A stretch of 64,000 bases of DNA from Akkermansiaceae bacterium (GCA_024233135.1 JACKPZ010000011.1:62001-126000); one strand, 5' to 3'; positions 26,927 through 38,981 are shown, counted from the first letter of the stretch. The notes: generated by a model not told the origin, from the letters alone. Numbers and translations: made by a program.

Positions 26927-27908
26927 ATGAAACCACGTCTCTCGCTCGCACTTTTCCTCGGTTCGATCCTCCCCGCCGCCGCGCAAACCGACGTCGTCAA
27001 GGCCGACAACACCACCAGCATGGTCAATGGCGGTTCCTGGGTCGGCGGAGTCGCCCCCACAACGATCGACACCGCCGTTTTCAACGACGTTTTCACCCAG
27101 ACCGGCAACTTCGGCACCGGGTCTCCACCCCCGTCCTGGCTCGGATTCCGGGTCGAGGGCAGCACCGTGACCTCTTTGGTCAGTGTCAACAACACGACCT
27201 ACGCGAACTATGTCGAGACCGGCACCGGGGGCATCGACATGTCCGCCTCTCCCCGGGATTTCAAGGTCGTCGGATTCAACGTGAATGGCAACCAGACGTG
27301 GAACATCGCCAGCGGCCGAACCCTCACGCTCGGCGGCACCCGCTTCAGCGGCACCGGAGATGTCGACATCACCGGCTCGGGCACCGTTGTCATCAACAAC
27401 AACGGCTCGCCCGAGGTCTACTCGGGCACCCTCTCGGTTTCCGGAGGCACCCTCGATCTCAACGCGCTCGCCGGCGGGGACGTCGTCGTCAATACCGGCG
27501 GCACTCTCGACAGCACCGTCGCCCTGCCTGGCAATCTCACGGTCAACGGCGGGTCCGCCACTCAGACCGAGGCGGTCAGTGGCGACCTTGTGGTGGGCGA
27601 TGGTGCCAGTTTCGCCGGCGATGTGATTGTCGGAAACGCGACCATCGGTGCGAGCACCGGAGCCATCCTCACGATCGATCCACTTTCCACCGAAGCTCTC
27701 GACGCCCTCGATCTGACCCTCAACGGGACCAACACCGTGGCGCTCGGCTCCCTGCCGTCCAGTCCGGGGATCTGCGATGTCGCGCTTTACTCGGGCACCC
27801 TCACCGGCGGCGTCGCCAACCTCCAGCTCGACCCCGCCGCGGCCGCGGGTTTCCGCAACGCGCCCGTGTTCGACGACACCGACCTCGGCGCGATCACCCT
27901 TGAATTCC
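26927..27908 (+). pseudogene. 5' part of giant beta-strand-repeat secreted protein, cut by ISL3 element
   Basis: The ATG at 26927 opens a signal peptide (MKPRLSLALFLGSILPAAAQ) and 327 codons of Gly/Thr/Asn-rich beta-strand repeats such as TLSVSGGTLDLNALAGGDVV. An ISL3 element enters after codon GAATTCC, and reading continues a few codons into its terminal repeat before a stop at 27931. Removing the element and one target duplication rejoins the frame exactly with 29205 (..LGAITLEF + LAGDDITW..). This predicts an original 1549-residue protein. The surviving 5' half still has a signal peptide and could be secreted as a truncated product. Confidence 0.9.
27901..27908. repeat. Target site duplication, left (TGAATTCC)
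   Basis: The octamer TGAATTCC immediately precedes the left end of the ISL3 element and recurs at 29197-29204 immediately after its right end. Eight bases is the usual duplication length for ISL3-family insertion. Confidence 0.95.
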
Positions 27909-29196
27909 GGCTCTTCGTCGTCAGCGCATGACGGAATGATGGCGGAGCTTGAGTTCGAGGTAGTCCAGATCCCGGTAGCCGCAGGCCTTGTGGATCATTC
28001 TTGAGACGAGATTGTTGAAGCCTTCGATCAGTCCCGATGTCAGCCCGTGTTTCACGAATCCGCAGACCCGCTCGCAATGTTGAGTGAAGCTTCTTGCAAG
28101 CCGCTGGAAGGGCGCGAGCCCGCTGGCATGGGCCAGTTCGCACCAGTTGGCCAGCGCCCGCCTGGCCCAGCCCTGGCACCGGTAGTTGAAGAGCGCGCGG
28201 AACTGCTCCTTGAGGATGTAGGCGGTGCTGATGGACTCGTTGGCTTCGAGCAGCAAGTCGAGCTTCCTGCGGCCGTCGGCATCGAGGTTCTCATGATTGC
28301 CGAGGATGAGGTAGCGCTGGCCCTTGATGAGCTGCCGGTCCTCCTTGCCCGCCCTGCGACACTGGGATCTGCGCACTTCGTCGACTGCCTGGTTGACGTT
28401 CATCACCAGGTGGAAGCGGTCGTAGACGATGTCCGCGTTGGGCAGCCAGGCCTCGACGGCGGCTTGGTAGGCTCCGGAACGGTCGATGCCGACGGCTGTG
28501 ATGCCGGCCCGCTGTTCTTCGTCGAGCCGCTCGAAGAAGGACTCGACGCATTCCTTTTTGCGTCCCTCCTGCATGTGGAGAAGTTCGCCGGTCACGCCGT
28601 CGAGGATGATGGTGACGTAGCAGTGCCCTTTGCGGACGGATTTCTCGTCGATGAGGAGCTTGGCCAACCCGTCGAGGCATGGGGGCGGCGTGTCCGCCTC
28701 CAGGACGATCTTGTCGTAGCGACGCACCGTGGCGTCGCTGATCTCGAACATGGCGGCGACCTCGGAGTTGGTTGCAAGGGCGGCCCAAGAACTCACCAGC
28801 CGCATCAGCCGCCAGGTCGCCTGGCAGTCGGGATGGACCTCGCGCGGACAGGTGGTCGCGTAGCGGTCGCAAGACCGGCAGAAGCCCTGCACGGTGGGGA
28901 AGGTCAGATACACGATGGAGCCGTGCGGCATCGGGCAGTCCATCACCGCCCTGCGGCCGACCTTGTTGCGGGGGAGTCTCTCCTCGCAGTGGGGACACCG
29001 AGGGCCGGAACGCTTGTCGAAATCGAGGTTGATCTGCGCCCCGATCTCCTCGAACCTGATTTTCGTAACGACATACCCCTTGAAGGGCACCAAAGCCTTG
29101 ATATTTCGGACTTTCACACCCGTTCAAGGCCAGCCCGACAAGGGGATGTCACCTCGATTCTAACGAAAAGCCGTCATGCGCTGACGACGAAGAGCC
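27909..29196 (-). mobile_element. Complete ISL3-family insertion sequence (1288 bp)
   Basis: The element is bounded by perfect 26-bp terminal inverted repeats beginning GGCTCTTCGTCGTCAG (27909-27934 and 29171-29196) and by an 8-bp target duplication. It carries a single intact leftward transposase gene whose stop lies inside the left repeat. Perfect ends, intact gene and exact duplication point to a recent insertion and a possibly active element. Confidence 0.96.
27921..29117 (-). CDS. ISL3-family transposase
   Basis: 398 residues from a GTG at 29117. An N-terminal zinc-binding region has CxxC pairs (CPHCEERL at about 41-44, then CRSC about 40 residues later). The DDE_Tnp_ISL3 domain follows, with Asp in GIDRSGAYQAAVEAWLPNA and the neighbouring DRFHLVMNVNQAVD, and the C-terminal Glu-containing block SGLIEGFNNLVSR then MIHKACGYRDLDYLELKLR. 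Length and order match the family. The gene fills the element, with about 79 bp of upstream sequence before the right terminal repeat. Confidence 0.95.
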   Translation of the reverse strand: MKVRNIKALVPFKGYVVTKIRFEEIGAQINLDFDKRSGPRCPHCEERLPRNKVGRRAVMDCPMPHGSIVYLTFPTVQGFCRSCDRYATTCPREVHPDCQATWRLMRLVSSWAALATNSEVAAMFEISDATVRRYDKIVLEADTPPPCLDGLAKLLIDEKSVRKGHCYVTIILDGVTGELLHMQEGRKKECVESFFERLDEEQRAGITAVGIDRSGAYQAAVEAWLPNADIVYDRFHLVMNVNQAVDEVRRSQCRRAGKEDRQLIKGQRYLILGNHENLDADGRRKLDLLLEANESISTAYILKEQFRALFNYRCQGWARRALANWCELAHASGLAPFQRLARSFTQHCERVCGFVKHGLTSGLIEGFNNLVSRMIHKACGYRDLDYLELKLRHHSVMR

Positions 29197-29204
29197 TGAA
29201 TTCC
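29197..29204. repeat. Target site duplication, right (TGAATTCC)
   Basis: This is the second copy of the 8-bp duplication created by the ISL3 insertion; see 27901-27908. Confidence 0.95.
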
Positions 29205-32200
29205 TCGCGGGCGACGACATCACCTGGACCGGCGCGGTCAATTCCGACTGGGACATCACCACCACGCAGAACTGGGACAACGGCGCGGCCACGACGTTCT
29301 ATCAACTCGACTCCGTCACCTTCGATGACACGGCGTCGCAATTCTCCGTCGGCCTGGTCGATGATGTGGCGGTCGGTTCGATGACCTTCTCCAACCCGGT
29401 CAATGCCTACACCCTCAGCGGCGGCTCGATCACCGTCGGCGGCGGCATCAGCGCGGCCGGTGACGCTTCCGTCAACAGCCCGCTTGTGCTCGGGTCGGCA
29501 CAGACATTCAGCGCCGCGGCTGGAGCCAACCTCAATTTGGGTGGCACCATCGATGCCGGTGGGAACGAGATCACGGTGGACGGCGACGGAACCGTGCGTT
29601 TCAACGACGGCGGCTCCGCCAATCAGATCTCCAACGGCGCGGGCATCGTGAAGAACGGCGCGGGCCTGCTCATCATGTCCGGCAAGAACGTCAACTCGGG
29701 AGATGTCACCGTGAACGCCGGCACCTTGCGCCTCAGCAACAACAACTGGCAGGACGCGAACTTCGGCGGCCGTTTGATCGTCAACTCGGGAGCTCTCGCC
29801 GAAGTCGATACCCAGACCTTCGGTTACTTCGGACGCCCCGTGGACATCAGCGGCGGCACGGTGACGGCGATCGGTGGCGGCCTCTACGTGGGAACCGGAG
29901 GCGGAACCTGCAATTGGAACGGAGCCACCTTCAACGATACCGGCGGCTCGAATATCCGCGCCCGCGGGACCTTCGCCATCGGAGGAAGCGCTCCGACCAC
30001 CGTGGACGTCGATACATGGCAGGTATTCGCGAACATCACCTTCGACGTCGCGGATGCCACCAGCGACGACGCGGCGGATCTCGTCTTCAGCAGCGCTTCG
30101 GTCACCGACAACGGAAATGTCACGATCGACAAGGATGGCGTGGGCACCCTCACCTTGAACGCCCCGCTGACTCTCGATGGAGCAAGCTCGGCGTTTCACG
30201 TCAATGCCGGCACGGTCATCCTCAACAGCACCTCCGGCGGCTCGGACGCCGCCCCGTGGACCGTCGCGGACGGCGCGACCCTCGGCGGCGAGGGCTCGAT
30301 CGGAGGCTCTCTCATCCTGGGTTCCAGCACCGGCGCCGGACTCGCCATCGATCTCTCCACGGCGGAAACCTTCGGCGTGGGCGGCGACCTCACGCTCAAC
30401 GGCACCTCGACCGTTTCGCTCTCCGGCACGCCGAACAATTCGAGCGCGATCGCCGTCATGACCTTCGGCGGCACCCTGACCGGCACCCCCGCGACGGCGT
30501 TGGCCGTGGAACCTGCGGATGCCGCCCACTACCGGTCCACCGCCTTCAGCACGGTCGGCAACACGATCATCCTCGACCTCGGCAGCACGTCGCTCACATG
30601 GAACACGGGAACCTGGGACGTCGGCAACGACTCCAACTGGAATAGCGGCACCGATCAGTTCTTCTGGGGCGACACGGTCACCTTCGATGACACCGCCTCC
30701 AGCGGTTCCGTCACGATCGATGCGGGAAGCGGCGAGATCGCCCCGTCGTCGGTGGTCGTCGACAACTCGAGTGTGGCCTACACGTTCACCGGTGACATCA
30801 TCGCGGGCGGCGCCTCGTTGACGAAGAACGGCAGCGGGACGCTCACGTTGTCGAACGGATCGAACAGCTACAGCAACGGAACCGTCATCAACGACGGAAC
30901 CCTGGTGATCGGTGCGAACGACACCCTGCCCATCGGCGGCGACCTCGCGGTCAACAACCCCGGCGTGTTCGACATGGCCGGCTTCGACCAATCGGTCGGC
31001 GCGCTTTCCGGCGACGGATCGATCACCACTGGCGGAGGCTCCCTGAGCGTCGTCTCCGGTTCGTTCTCCGGCATCATCTCCGGCTCCGGATCGTTGGTCG
31101 CATCCGGCCCCGGCACGCTCGCGCTGAGCGGAACCAACAACTACTCAGGCACCACCACCATTGACGCCGGCGCAACCCTGCAGGTCGGCGACGGCGGTAC
31201 GAGCGGAGCGATCGGATCGGGCGCGCTGACGAACAACGGCACGCTCGCCTACGCGCTCTCCAGCGATGTCACCGTGAGCAACCTCTCGGGAAGCGGCGGA
31301 CTCCAGCAGGTCGGCCCGGGCACGATGTTCCTCAGCGACGACACCAACACCTACAGCGGTGGCACCACGATCAGCGGCGGCACGCTGCAGGTTGGCACCG
31401 GAGGCACCACCGGCACCCTGCCCGCCGGTCCGCTCGTCAACGACGGCGTCCTGGTTTTCGATCGTTCCGATGACATCACCGTCACGGACATCACCGGTGG
31501 CGGCGAGATCGTGCAACAGGGAACCGGCACCTTGTTCGTGGACGGAACCACCGTTTCGAATTCGGGCACCGATTACCTCACCTGGTTCTTCAACGCGGGC
31601 ACGGTGAGCGTCAGCAGCCGTGCCGAGCTCCATGACGGCGGCATCAACGCGGCGAACACCGTTTTCACCTTTGATGGTGGCACCCTGCGTTTCGATGGCT
31701 GGAACAGCGGGGAAACCTTCGGTGCCTACAAGCGGGTCCTGCTCAACGCGGGCGGCGGCACCCTCTCGCCGGATTCCGGCGTGACGGCCGAGATCGACAG
31801 CGCGGTCGAAGGCACCGGAAACCTGACCAAGGAAGGTGATGGAACGCTTGTGCTCTCCGCCTCGAATTCGTTCACAGGAAACACAACGATCTCCGCCGGC
31901 ATCCTCGCGCTCGCCAACGGCAACGCGCTCGGCTCTTCGCCGGTGATCGATATCCAATCGGGCGGCGAGCTCGATGTGGACAGTGTGTCCGGTTTCACCC
32001 TCGCCACCGGCCAGATCTTGATGGGCAACGGCGATATCTACGGTGATCTCGCCACCGGCGACGGCTCGCTCGCTCCGGGTGCCTCGGCCGGAACGCTCAC
32101 CTTCAATGACGGCCTCACGCTCGACTCCGGTGGTTCGTTCGCATGGGAGGTCGGGGACTGGACCGGTGCCGCCGGCACCGGCTACGACACGGTGGATGCG

Positions 32201-32872
32201 ACCGCGCTCGACGTCACATCGTCCGGCGCCGACCCGTTCACCATCGTCGTCAGCGACGTCGGCGTGACGAATTTCACCGACGCGCCCCAGACCTTCGTTC
32301 TCGCCACCTCGATGCTCGCAGTCACGGGTTTCGATCCGGGCGACATCGTGGTGGACGACAGCGGCTTCACGAGTGGCAGCGGAACCTGGACGGTCTCCCT
32401 GAGCGGGGACAGCTCTCAGCTGCTTCTCGACTACACGCCTGGCTCCGACTTCGCGGGATGGATCGACGGCTACTTCCCCGGAGAAACCGATCCCGCCATC
32501 GTCGGCTTTGATGCGGATCCGGATTTCGACGGCATCTCCAACGGACTCGAGCAGTTCTTCGGCACCGCCCCGGATGAATTCAACGTGGGAACCACGATCA
32601 CCGGCTCCGCCTCGGGCAGCGTGACCTTCACCCACAGCCGGACCAACGATCCGGCCACCGACGTCACAGGTTCCTACGAGTGGTCCTCCGACCTGTCCGA
32701 ATGGAGCGCGTCCGGCGCCACCGACGGCAACGGTGTCACCGTGACCATCGCCGACTCGGTCATCGTCGACAACAACGCTCCGGACAACGACACCGTCGAA
32801 GTCACCGCCACCATCACCAGTGGCTCCGCCGCGAAGCTCTTCGTCCGCGTGGTCGCGGAGAAAAATCCCTGA
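29205..32872 (+). pseudogene. 3' part of giant protein with autotransporter-associated beta-strand repeats
   Basis: The frame is open from inside the ISL3 right end and continues the reading frame broken at 27908. It contains at least five autotransporter-associated beta-strand (PATR-type) units, for example LTKNGSGTLTLSNGSNSYSN, GPGTLALSGTNNYSGTTTI and EGDGTLVLSASNSFTGNTTI. A spacer follows and then a C-terminal domain with D-x-D-x-DG motifs (FDADPDFDGISNGLEQFFG). No porin-like autotransporter barrel is seen. It ends in KLFVRVVAEKNP. The protein was probably surface-exposed or secreted. As it stands this half lacks a signal peptide; an internal ATG at 29366 could start a truncated cytoplasmic product. 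Confidence 0.88.
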
Positions 32873-32900
32873 GCCGACTGCTTTCGCGGCACTGCTCCAG

Positions 32901-32931
32901 CCGGCCGGCCCGTCCCCGGGTCGGCCGGTTT
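32901..32931 (+). terminator. Bidirectional terminator between convergent genes
   Basis: CCGGCCG-GC-CCG pairs with CGGG-T-CGGCCGG (32901-32928), followed by TTT, 28 bp after the stop of the beta-strand-repeat gene. It lies 5 bp from the end of the convergent beta-helix gene. Confidence 0.6.
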
Positions 32932-32935
32932 GGCT

Positions 32936-34876
32936 TCAGGGGTTTGCGCCGGCGAGGTTCCTCCACGCCTCGTCGCCTCGCACGCCCGCGGCGCGGGTGT
33001 CGAAGGGCTTGAAGCCGATTTTGTCCGCGGCGGATTCATCGCGGAAACGGAAGTCGCCGTTCGCCGCGTCTTCGAATCCCGGATCCGCGACGAGCGAACT
33101 GGTGTCTTTCCCCGCCTTCCTCCACTCGTCGAGACGCATGCCGAAACACGCGACGGGGCCACCGTCTGTGCGCCACAGCAGGTTGCGGTCGCACTCGATC
33201 CGGCCGTCTTTCCCGCCGCCGCCCCACAGCGGGCCCTTGTCCCAAAGTACGATGTTTCCCGTAAACCGGAACGAGACATGGCCCTCGGTGCGGGTGAACT
33301 GGAGTTGTTGGTCGCGGGCGAAGGCGAAGATGTTGTTCCGCACGATGTTCTCCTTGCCGTAGTGCTGGTGATAGCCGCCGGTGGTGGTTCGGTAGACGAG
33401 GTTGTTCTCCATCACGATGCCGGTGCTGCCTTCGTCGTTGTAGAGCCCCCAGCCGCCGTAGGCGTAGGAAACGATGTCATGGATCCGGTTGTGGGAAAGC
33501 GTCGTGCCCTCGGACGGTCCGAGCGTGTAGATGCCGCCCATGTCGCTGAGCAGGCCGTCGCCGATGTGATGGATGTGGTTGAAGTCGATCCGGTTCCGCT
33601 GCGCCCCGCTCTCCGCATAACCCCAGCGCCAGCCGACGGAGACGCCGGTGTAGGGGAAATGGCTGATCTCGTTGTGAACGATCCGGTTGTCCGGACTGTG
33701 GCCGATCCACACGCCCACGGCGCACGGAAACACCTTGCCGCCATCGCGGATGATGCAGTCTTCCACCGAGTTTCCGCCGGTGTTTTTCCCCATCTCCATC
33801 GAGCCGATCCTCACGCCGCCCGCGCCGAGGTCGTGGAGATAGGTCGATTTCACATGGCAATCCGTGCAGCCGTTGCGGAACCAGATGCCGTAGATGCCGG
33901 TTCGTGCGATCTCGCAGTTGGTGAAAACCACATCCCGCGCGTGATCCACCTGCACCACGGCGGGAATCGGCGCGGCGGCCTGCGCCGACTCGAATCCCTC
34001 CGGCGGACAGATCCACCCGCCGTGTTGAAACGAGATGCCATCGATCTCGACATGGCTCACCGGTGCGTCCGCACGCCCTTCGATCCGCAGCAACGCATCG
34101 ACGACCGGCGCGATCACCTCCGCGCCATCCGGTGATTCACCGGGGTGGGGGAGATAGGTCAAGATGCCGTCGCGATCGAGAAACCACTCGCCGGGTTCGT
34201 CGAGCGCGGCGGCGAAGTTCTCGAAGACGATGCCGGTTTTGCCATCCCAACGGTTCCACGGTTTCATCGGGCTGCCGCGTGTGGCGAGCTTGTCGCCGTC
34301 GATCGATTCGAGGAAACGCCGGGTGTTGTCCCACTTGTGATAGGCGAGCATCTGGACGCGGGCGAAATCAGCCGGCGCGAGGTCTCGCAACAGCGCGAGG
34401 TCCTCGGCCTTCATTGTGATGGTCTGGCGCGCCATCGTTTCATCCTGCTTCTCCTCCCCGACCTCGCTCACATGGAAGAAGCCCGAGTCCGGTTCGCGGG
34501 CGCGCACGGCCCGCCTGCCGTTCACCCATAGTTGCTCGAAGGCGGGGCCCTCCACCTTCGTCCGCCAGCGGCCGTCATCGCCGACCTTCCAGCTACCGAT
34601 CCTCCGCCCGCCGGAAACCACCGGCTTCGCTCCGGGCGCGGCGATCAAACGGAGCGGCGCCGACTCCGTGCCCGAGTCCTCCGGTCCCAGCACGATGGGT
34701 TTTTCGATCCGGTGGATGCCGTCGGCGAAAACAATCTCCACCGCCTCGTCCGGATGCGCGTTCCGCAACTCGCGCGCTTTTGCAAGCGCCTGTTCTGGGT
34801 CGTCTCCCGGCCCGATGCCGACCACAGCGGAAGCGGCGGCGACCACGGAGGTCAACCAGATCAAGATCGCTTTCAC
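32936..34876 (-). CDS. Secreted right-handed parallel beta-helix protein (GH141/pectate-lyase-fold-like)
   Basis: A GTG at 34876 is chosen because it leads straight into a hydrophobic signal ([19 protein letters not shown]); an ATG at 34942 in the same frame would add 22 residues. The 646 residues begin with a DUF-like beta domain ([38 protein letters not shown]). A parallel beta-helix of about 300 residues follows with repeated N/D-rich turns ([32 protein letters not shown]). The layout resembles the GH141 group and related polysaccharide-acting beta-helix proteins. Catalytic residues cannot be assigned. It is divergent from 34955. Confidence 0.8.
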   Translation of the reverse strand: MKAILIWLTSVVAAASAVVGIGPGDDPEQALAKARELRNAHPDEAVEIVFADGIHRIEKPIVLGPEDSGTESAPLRLIAAPGAKPVVSGGRRIGSWKVGDDGRWRTKVEGPAFEQLWVNGRRAVRAREPDSGFFHVSEVGEEKQDETMARQTITMKAEDLALLRDLAPADFARVQMLAYHKWDNTRRFLESIDGDKLATRGSPMKPWNRWDGKTGIVFENFAAALDEPGEWFLDRDGILTYLPHPGESPDGAEVIAPVVDALLRIEGRADAPVSHVEIDGISFQHGGWICPPEGFESAQAAAPIPAVVQVDHARDVVFTNCEIARTGIYGIWFRNGCTDCHVKSTYLHDLGAGGVRIGSMEMGKNTGGNSVEDCIIRDGGKVFPCAVGVWIGHSPDNRIVHNEISHFPYTGVSVGWRWGYAESGAQRNRIDFNHIHHIGDGLLSDMGGIYTLGPSEGTTLSHNRIHDIVSYAYGGWGLYNDEGSTGIVMENNLVYRTTTGGYHQHYGKENIVRNNIFAFARDQQLQFTRTEGHVSFRFTGNIVLWDKGPLWGGGGKDGRIECDRNLLWRTDGGPVACFGMRLDEWRKAGKDTSSLVADPGFEDAANGDFRFRDESAADKIGFKPFDTRAAGVRGDEAWRNLAGANP

Positions 34877-34954
34877 GTGTCTCGCTACCCGTGCGGGACA
34901 AGGAATCTTTCCTCTCTTGCCTCCCGAGGTCCATATCTCCATCGTGCATGTGTC

Positions 34955-37744
34955 ATGAATCGGAATGTGTGGTTGTTTCTCGTTTGCTGGCTGGGACTCC
35001 AAATGCAGCTTCCAGCCGCGCCCGGCCCCTCGAAGGAAACAATCGCCTTGTTGCAAAAGGATGCCGCAAGATTCCCGTTGATCCCACTTGGCAGGGACCG
35101 TCTCGGTGAATCCATCCTCACGGTGATCGAGCCTCCGGAGAAGGCGATCCATGCCGACGGGTTCTACTATCATGCCTTTCGATTCAAGGCCCCGGAATGG
35201 ATGGATGGTCCGGTGAACTGGGCGCTTGTCCTCGTGGACAACGTCCCGTTCCAAAGCGGTCAGTTCTCGTGGTTCGTCATCCCCGCCGAGGGTGAGACCA
35301 AGTACCAAAACCTCATCTTCTACGAGAGGAAGACGACGGGCGCCCCACGGGTGGCCGGGCGATTTCCCAAGGCCAAACGCTATATCGAACAACCGCTTCC
35401 GAAGGGATTCATCCTGCCGGGAAAGGAATATATCGTTTGGCACAGGTTTCACCGGCCGGAGGTGATGAGGATCGCCGTCGCGCTCACGATCGACTCGAAA
35501 CGCGGGAAAAACGAACTGGGCGTGCTGCCGACGTCCTACCGTGTGTCGAATGTTCCCGATGCGAAGGCGGTGGCGGCGAAGATGTTCCGGAACAGGAAGA
35601 AGGCGAGCGACGAGGCGGTCCTTGCCGATCTTGCCGGGGAGTTTGATGTGCGGGCACCCCATCCATCGGCGTTCATCCCGATGTTCACCGCGGCATGGAT
35701 CGAAGCCCAGACCGGCGGTGGACGGGATGCGCCGGAATGGGCGGCCGCGGTCAATGAACTGACGTTCCGCAAAAGTCTGGAACATGGATATCTCGTGCAG
35801 GCTGCGGACATCGCCTCGAACCTCGCGGGCTCGCTCGGCAACATCCGCAAGTACGGACGGAGGACGGAGATCCTCGACCTGATGCGCAAGGCCTTCGCCG
35901 GCAATGGGCTGGATCCGGATCCGCGGACCTATCCGGACCGCGGCCCGGCGATCGCCGGGTTTCCCGAGATCCGCAAGCGTGACATCCCACCGACGGTCCC
36001 GTGGGGAAACCTGGAGCGGGACACGAACGGCGTGGTCACCCGACCGGCACGTTTCTCAAGAACGACAGCGAACCTGTTGCAGTCGATGGCGAACGAACGT
36101 GTGGACTCCGGCCATTGGATCGAGGCGCTGGAATGGTCGGCCTGGATCGGGGACTGGGCGGAAACGGAATGCGCCCGGAAGATGGATATCGAGAAGGCGA
36201 ACGTCTGGTACAAGAGTCAGGAGGCGACCGCCTCGACGCTCGCACGGCTCGACCTGCTGGAAGCGGCCGCCGGGCGCTTCCGGGAGATCGAAGACTCCAA
36301 GCTGCCGGACGCCTATCAGGGGAGGACGAAAACCGTGGCCAGGATCCGGGCGCTCGGCATTGCGATGGAACTCGGTGGATTCGAACCCGGATTTGTCGAT
36401 CGCTCGCGCGAACTCGCGGACCAACTCGCCAAGAACCGGTTTTCCACCCGGGCGAACGAGATGTCCGCACGATGCGTGCATGCCACCGCTCTACTTCTCG
36501 CTGGTCGGGAGGACGAGGGGCTCGGCTTGTTGGACCAGCTCATCGGCAACGGCTCGGAACGAGCGCGGTTCGCGAAAATCCGCTGGCTGCTGGAGAAGGG
36601 GCGCACGCATGAGCTGGAAGATCTCATCGTCGAATCGCTGGAGTTCCTCCGTGCGAACTCGCTCAAGATCTCGGAGGCCGAGATCTACAGCCTGTATGCG
36701 GACTTTCTCGAAAGCGAGGGACGGCTCTCGGAAGCCCTGCAGATCCGCAAGCAGGCGCTGGGATTGTGCCGGTCGTTCCATTTGTTCGTCGGCCTGCCGG
36801 TGGAGGCCGCCGGGGTTTCGCGCCTGCTCGCGCGCATGGGTGACGCGGCGGGTTCCGCGGCCGCCGCGAAGGAGGCGGAGGAGGCGCTCGCCGCGAATGT
36901 GCCGGAGCGGGTGCGCAACGAGGTGCGGAAAACCCTCGCCCGCCTTCCTTCAGCAAGGGCTTCCGAGACCCGGACCGAGAAGAATGGGAAGGTCGATCTC
37001 CAGCCCCGCTCCGTGGTGGTGATTCCCATCGAGGGGATCGCGTCGGAAACCTCGTTGGGACTTGCGAATCCGACGGATCGTTCCGAAGGCGGCCGCCTGG
37101 TGGTGACCGGACTCCCCGTTTCGACTTCGGTGGACGAAGAGCGCGGTGAGGTGGTGGTGAATGTCGACAACGGCTCCGCCTCACAGGAACTGACGCTTGA
37201 GCCCGGGGAATACTGGCTCATCCGGATCCGGCTCGATGCCGGGTTGAAACCGGGGAGCAAGCTGACGGTCGCGTGGAAACCATCTCCGGACGGAGAGGAA
37301 TCCACTTCCTCCACCATCCTCTGCGAAGCCGCCGACGAAGGCGTGGCAGCCGCCGTGATCGAAGCGGGTGAGTTCAGGCTCAATCCGTTTTACGGCGTGC
37401 CGATCCGGCATCACTTCATCAGCGCCGGAACGGAAACCCGGTCACCGCCCGTGCGTTTCACCGCGTCCCAAGCGGCGCGAATCGAAGTGTATGGCGGGGA
37501 CGACATGTTGTGGTGCGTCGACGCGCAAGGAAACGGATCGCTCGCGGATGCCGGGGACGAGCGGCATGTGGACTTCGGCGACTCCGAGCCACACATCCGG
37601 CTGCCTCTTGAGAACGGTCGATCCGAGGTGCGGGTCCAGGTCTATCCGGTTGGCGGGCTGCCTGCGGAAGGCATGACCCTGAAACTGGAAATCCTGGCGG
37701 GAGAGGAGTGGATTCCCCATGCGGAGGACCGGATCGTCCGTTAG
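34955..37744 (+). CDS. Large secreted protein with helical TPR-like region, unknown
   Basis: 929 residues with a signal peptide ([21 protein letters not shown]). Residues about 45-190 are a beta-rich domain ([20 protein letters not shown]). Residues about 270-680 are helical with TPR-like spacing ([40 protein letters not shown]). The last 230 residues form two beta-sandwich-like domains. I recognise no family. The helical repeats suggest a scaffold or binding role outside the cytoplasm. It shares a 78-bp divergent promoter region with the beta-helix gene, so the two may be co-regulated. Confidence 0.65.
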   Translation: MNRNVWLFLVCWLGLQMQLPAAPGPSKETIALLQKDAARFPLIPLGRDRLGESILTVIEPPEKAIHADGFYYHAFRFKAPEWMDGPVNWALVLVDNVPFQSGQFSWFVIPAEGETKYQNLIFYERKTTGAPRVAGRFPKAKRYIEQPLPKGFILPGKEYIVWHRFHRPEVMRIAVALTIDSKRGKNELGVLPTSYRVSNVPDAKAVAAKMFRNRKKASDEAVLADLAGEFDVRAPHPSAFIPMFTAAWIEAQTGGGRDAPEWAAAVNELTFRKSLEHGYLVQAADIASNLAGSLGNIRKYGRRTEILDLMRKAFAGNGLDPDPRTYPDRGPAIAGFPEIRKRDIPPTVPWGNLERDTNGVVTRPARFSRTTANLLQSMANERVDSGHWIEALEWSAWIGDWAETECARKMDIEKANVWYKSQEATASTLARLDLLEAAAGRFREIEDSKLPDAYQGRTKTVARIRALGIAMELGGFEPGFVDRSRELADQLAKNRFSTRANEMSARCVHATALLLAGREDEGLGLLDQLIGNGSERARFAKIRWLLEKGRTHELEDLIVESLEFLRANSLKISEAEIYSLYADFLESEGRLSEALQIRKQALGLCRSFHLFVGLPVEAAGVSRLLARMGDAAGSAAAAKEAEEALAANVPERVRNEVRKTLARLPSARASETRTEKNGKVDLQPRSVVVIPIEGIASETSLGLANPTDRSEGGRLVVTGLPVSTSVDEERGEVVVNVDNGSASQELTLEPGEYWLIRIRLDAGLKPGSKLTVAWKPSPDGEESTSSTILCEAADEGVAAAVIEAGEFRLNPFYGVPIRHHFISAGTETRSPPVRFTASQAARIEVYGGDDMLWCVDAQGNGSLADAGDERHVDFGDSEPHIRLPLENGRSEVRVQVYPVGGLPAEGMTLKLEILAGEEWIPHAEDRIVR

Positions 37745-37760
37745 TTTTCCCATCCACGGT

Positions 37761-38981
37761 TCACTGCCCGCCGTCCGTCCTCGTTTCCAGCATCCAGAAA
37801 CGCCTGGGTCCCTGGGCGGGCACGGGGACGCGGAACATCTCGGACTCGTTGGGGTGGCTCGTGCGCAGGCGGATCAATTCCTGCCACGGCCCGCGGAGGT
37901 CGGCCGCGGTGTGGATGATATGCAATTTGTCGGCATATCCGGGAAACACGAGGACGGGATCGTCGCCATCGACGCCGCCGGTGCCGCCCACCGTGGGCGG
38001 CCACGGCAGGGCACCGGTGCCGGAGACCGGCCACGAAACGATGATCGGCGGACCCACGGTGACGCCGCAGGTCTCGATCGCATGGCGCCAGAACGCATAG
38101 TTTTCCAGATCCACCGCCTCCGTCGGTCCGAGGTTCGTCTCGAGCTGGTGGATCACCGCATTGATATGCAATAGCGACGGCCACAACTCGCCCGGGCCGC
38201 ATTTCGGCTGGATGGCGACGCGCGCCTCGGCGAGCGGGCCGGTGCGTTCGTATTCGGTGGCGTCCGCGAGGTCGGCGAAGTTGTCTTTCGAGAACGTCAT
38301 CACCGAGACGCCGTCGATCTGCGCGTCGACGTCGGCGAACCAGTTGTCTCGATCGGTCGCGTCGGTCCAGCCGATCGATCCGCCATCGACGGGCAGCTTG
38401 TCCCATGAGAACGGGATGTCCGCGTAGATCGGAAACGTGGTGAAACCCGCCGTGTCGAGGTGGGCGCGGATATCGGTGTAGGCCTGCAGCAGGTCGTCGA
38501 GCAGGTCGCGCTTGTCGGCGGGCGTGCCGCTGTCCCACTCGGGCAGGCCCTGCGGCTCGAGATCGAGGTGCAGCGCGTCGAAGCGCGAGGCGGCGGGCTG
38601 GCTGTTGTTGAAGTTGATGAGGCGGTTGGTGATCTTGCCGAGGATGCTGGTGATTTCCGCCGGGTCGTTCACCGCGTTGCCATCGATGAGAATCTGCGAG
38701 TTCACCCCTGCGGCATCGAGTTTCGCGTTCCACGCGGCGATCACCGACGGCTCGGACACCGGGCGGTTCTGATAGCTGCCGTAGAGGCGTTTCACGTCGT
38801 GGCTGGTGAAAAACGCGACCGTTTCGTCCTCCGCCGTCCCGTCGCCCACGACCACCGAAGATCCGAACGGACTGCTGCCGCCGCCCGGCAGCGTGGTCGA
38901 TCCCCAGAACCACACGCCGCGGTGGTTTTCCGCGGAAGCGGACGAAACAAAAACGGATAGAAGCAGGCAACGGGACCACAT
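37761..38981 (-). CDS. Secreted TIM-barrel-like protein, possible glycoside hydrolase
   Basis: The ATG at 38981 opens a signal peptide (MWSRCLLLSVFVSSASA), giving 406 residues. The strand pattern suggests a TIM barrel: GVWFWGS (strand 1), KRLYGSY, QILIDG, DALHLDLEPQGLPEW (acidic residues at the end of strand 4, the place of catalytic acids in GH18/GH13-like barrels), FPIYADIP, GVSVMTF and ARVAIQPK. A short C-terminal beta domain (HIIHTAADLRGPWQELIRL, RRFWMLE) resembles tails found on other Verrucomicrobial secreted proteins. Activity is inferred from fold only. It is convergent with 34955 and divergent from 39105. Confidence 0.55.
   Translation of the reverse strand: MWSRCLLLSVFVSSASAENHRGVWFWGSTTLPGGGSSPFGSSVVVGDGTAEDETVAFFTSHDVKRLYGSYQNRPVSEPSVIAAWNAKLDAAGVNSQILIDGNAVNDPAEITSILGKITNRLINFNNSQPAASRFDALHLDLEPQGLPEWDSGTPADKRDLLDDLLQAYTDIRAHLDTAGFTTFPIYADIPFSWDKLPVDGGSIGWTDATDRDNWFADVDAQIDGVSVMTFSKDNFADLADATEYERTGPLAEARVAIQPKCGPGELWPSLLHINAVIHQLETNLGPTEAVDLENYAFWRHAIETCGVTVGPPIIVSWPVSGTGALPWPPTVGGTGGVDGDDPVLVFPGYADKLHIIHTAADLRGPWQELIRLRTSHPNESEMFRVPVPAQGPRRFWMLETRTDGGQ

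Noticed and set aside
27909..29196. A longer ISL3 terminal repeat including the GAATTC bases outside GGCTCTTC
   Set aside because: TGAATTCC is directly repeated on both sides and is partly palindromic, which makes it look like part of the inverted ends. As an exact octamer it is the target duplication.
29174..32635. Two long minus-strand open frames (605 and 496 codons) opposite the beta-strand-repeat gene
   Set aside because: Their composition is Ala/Gly/Arg/Asp/Val-biased with no domain, and the plus-strand frame carries clear repeated motifs. They are mirror frames.
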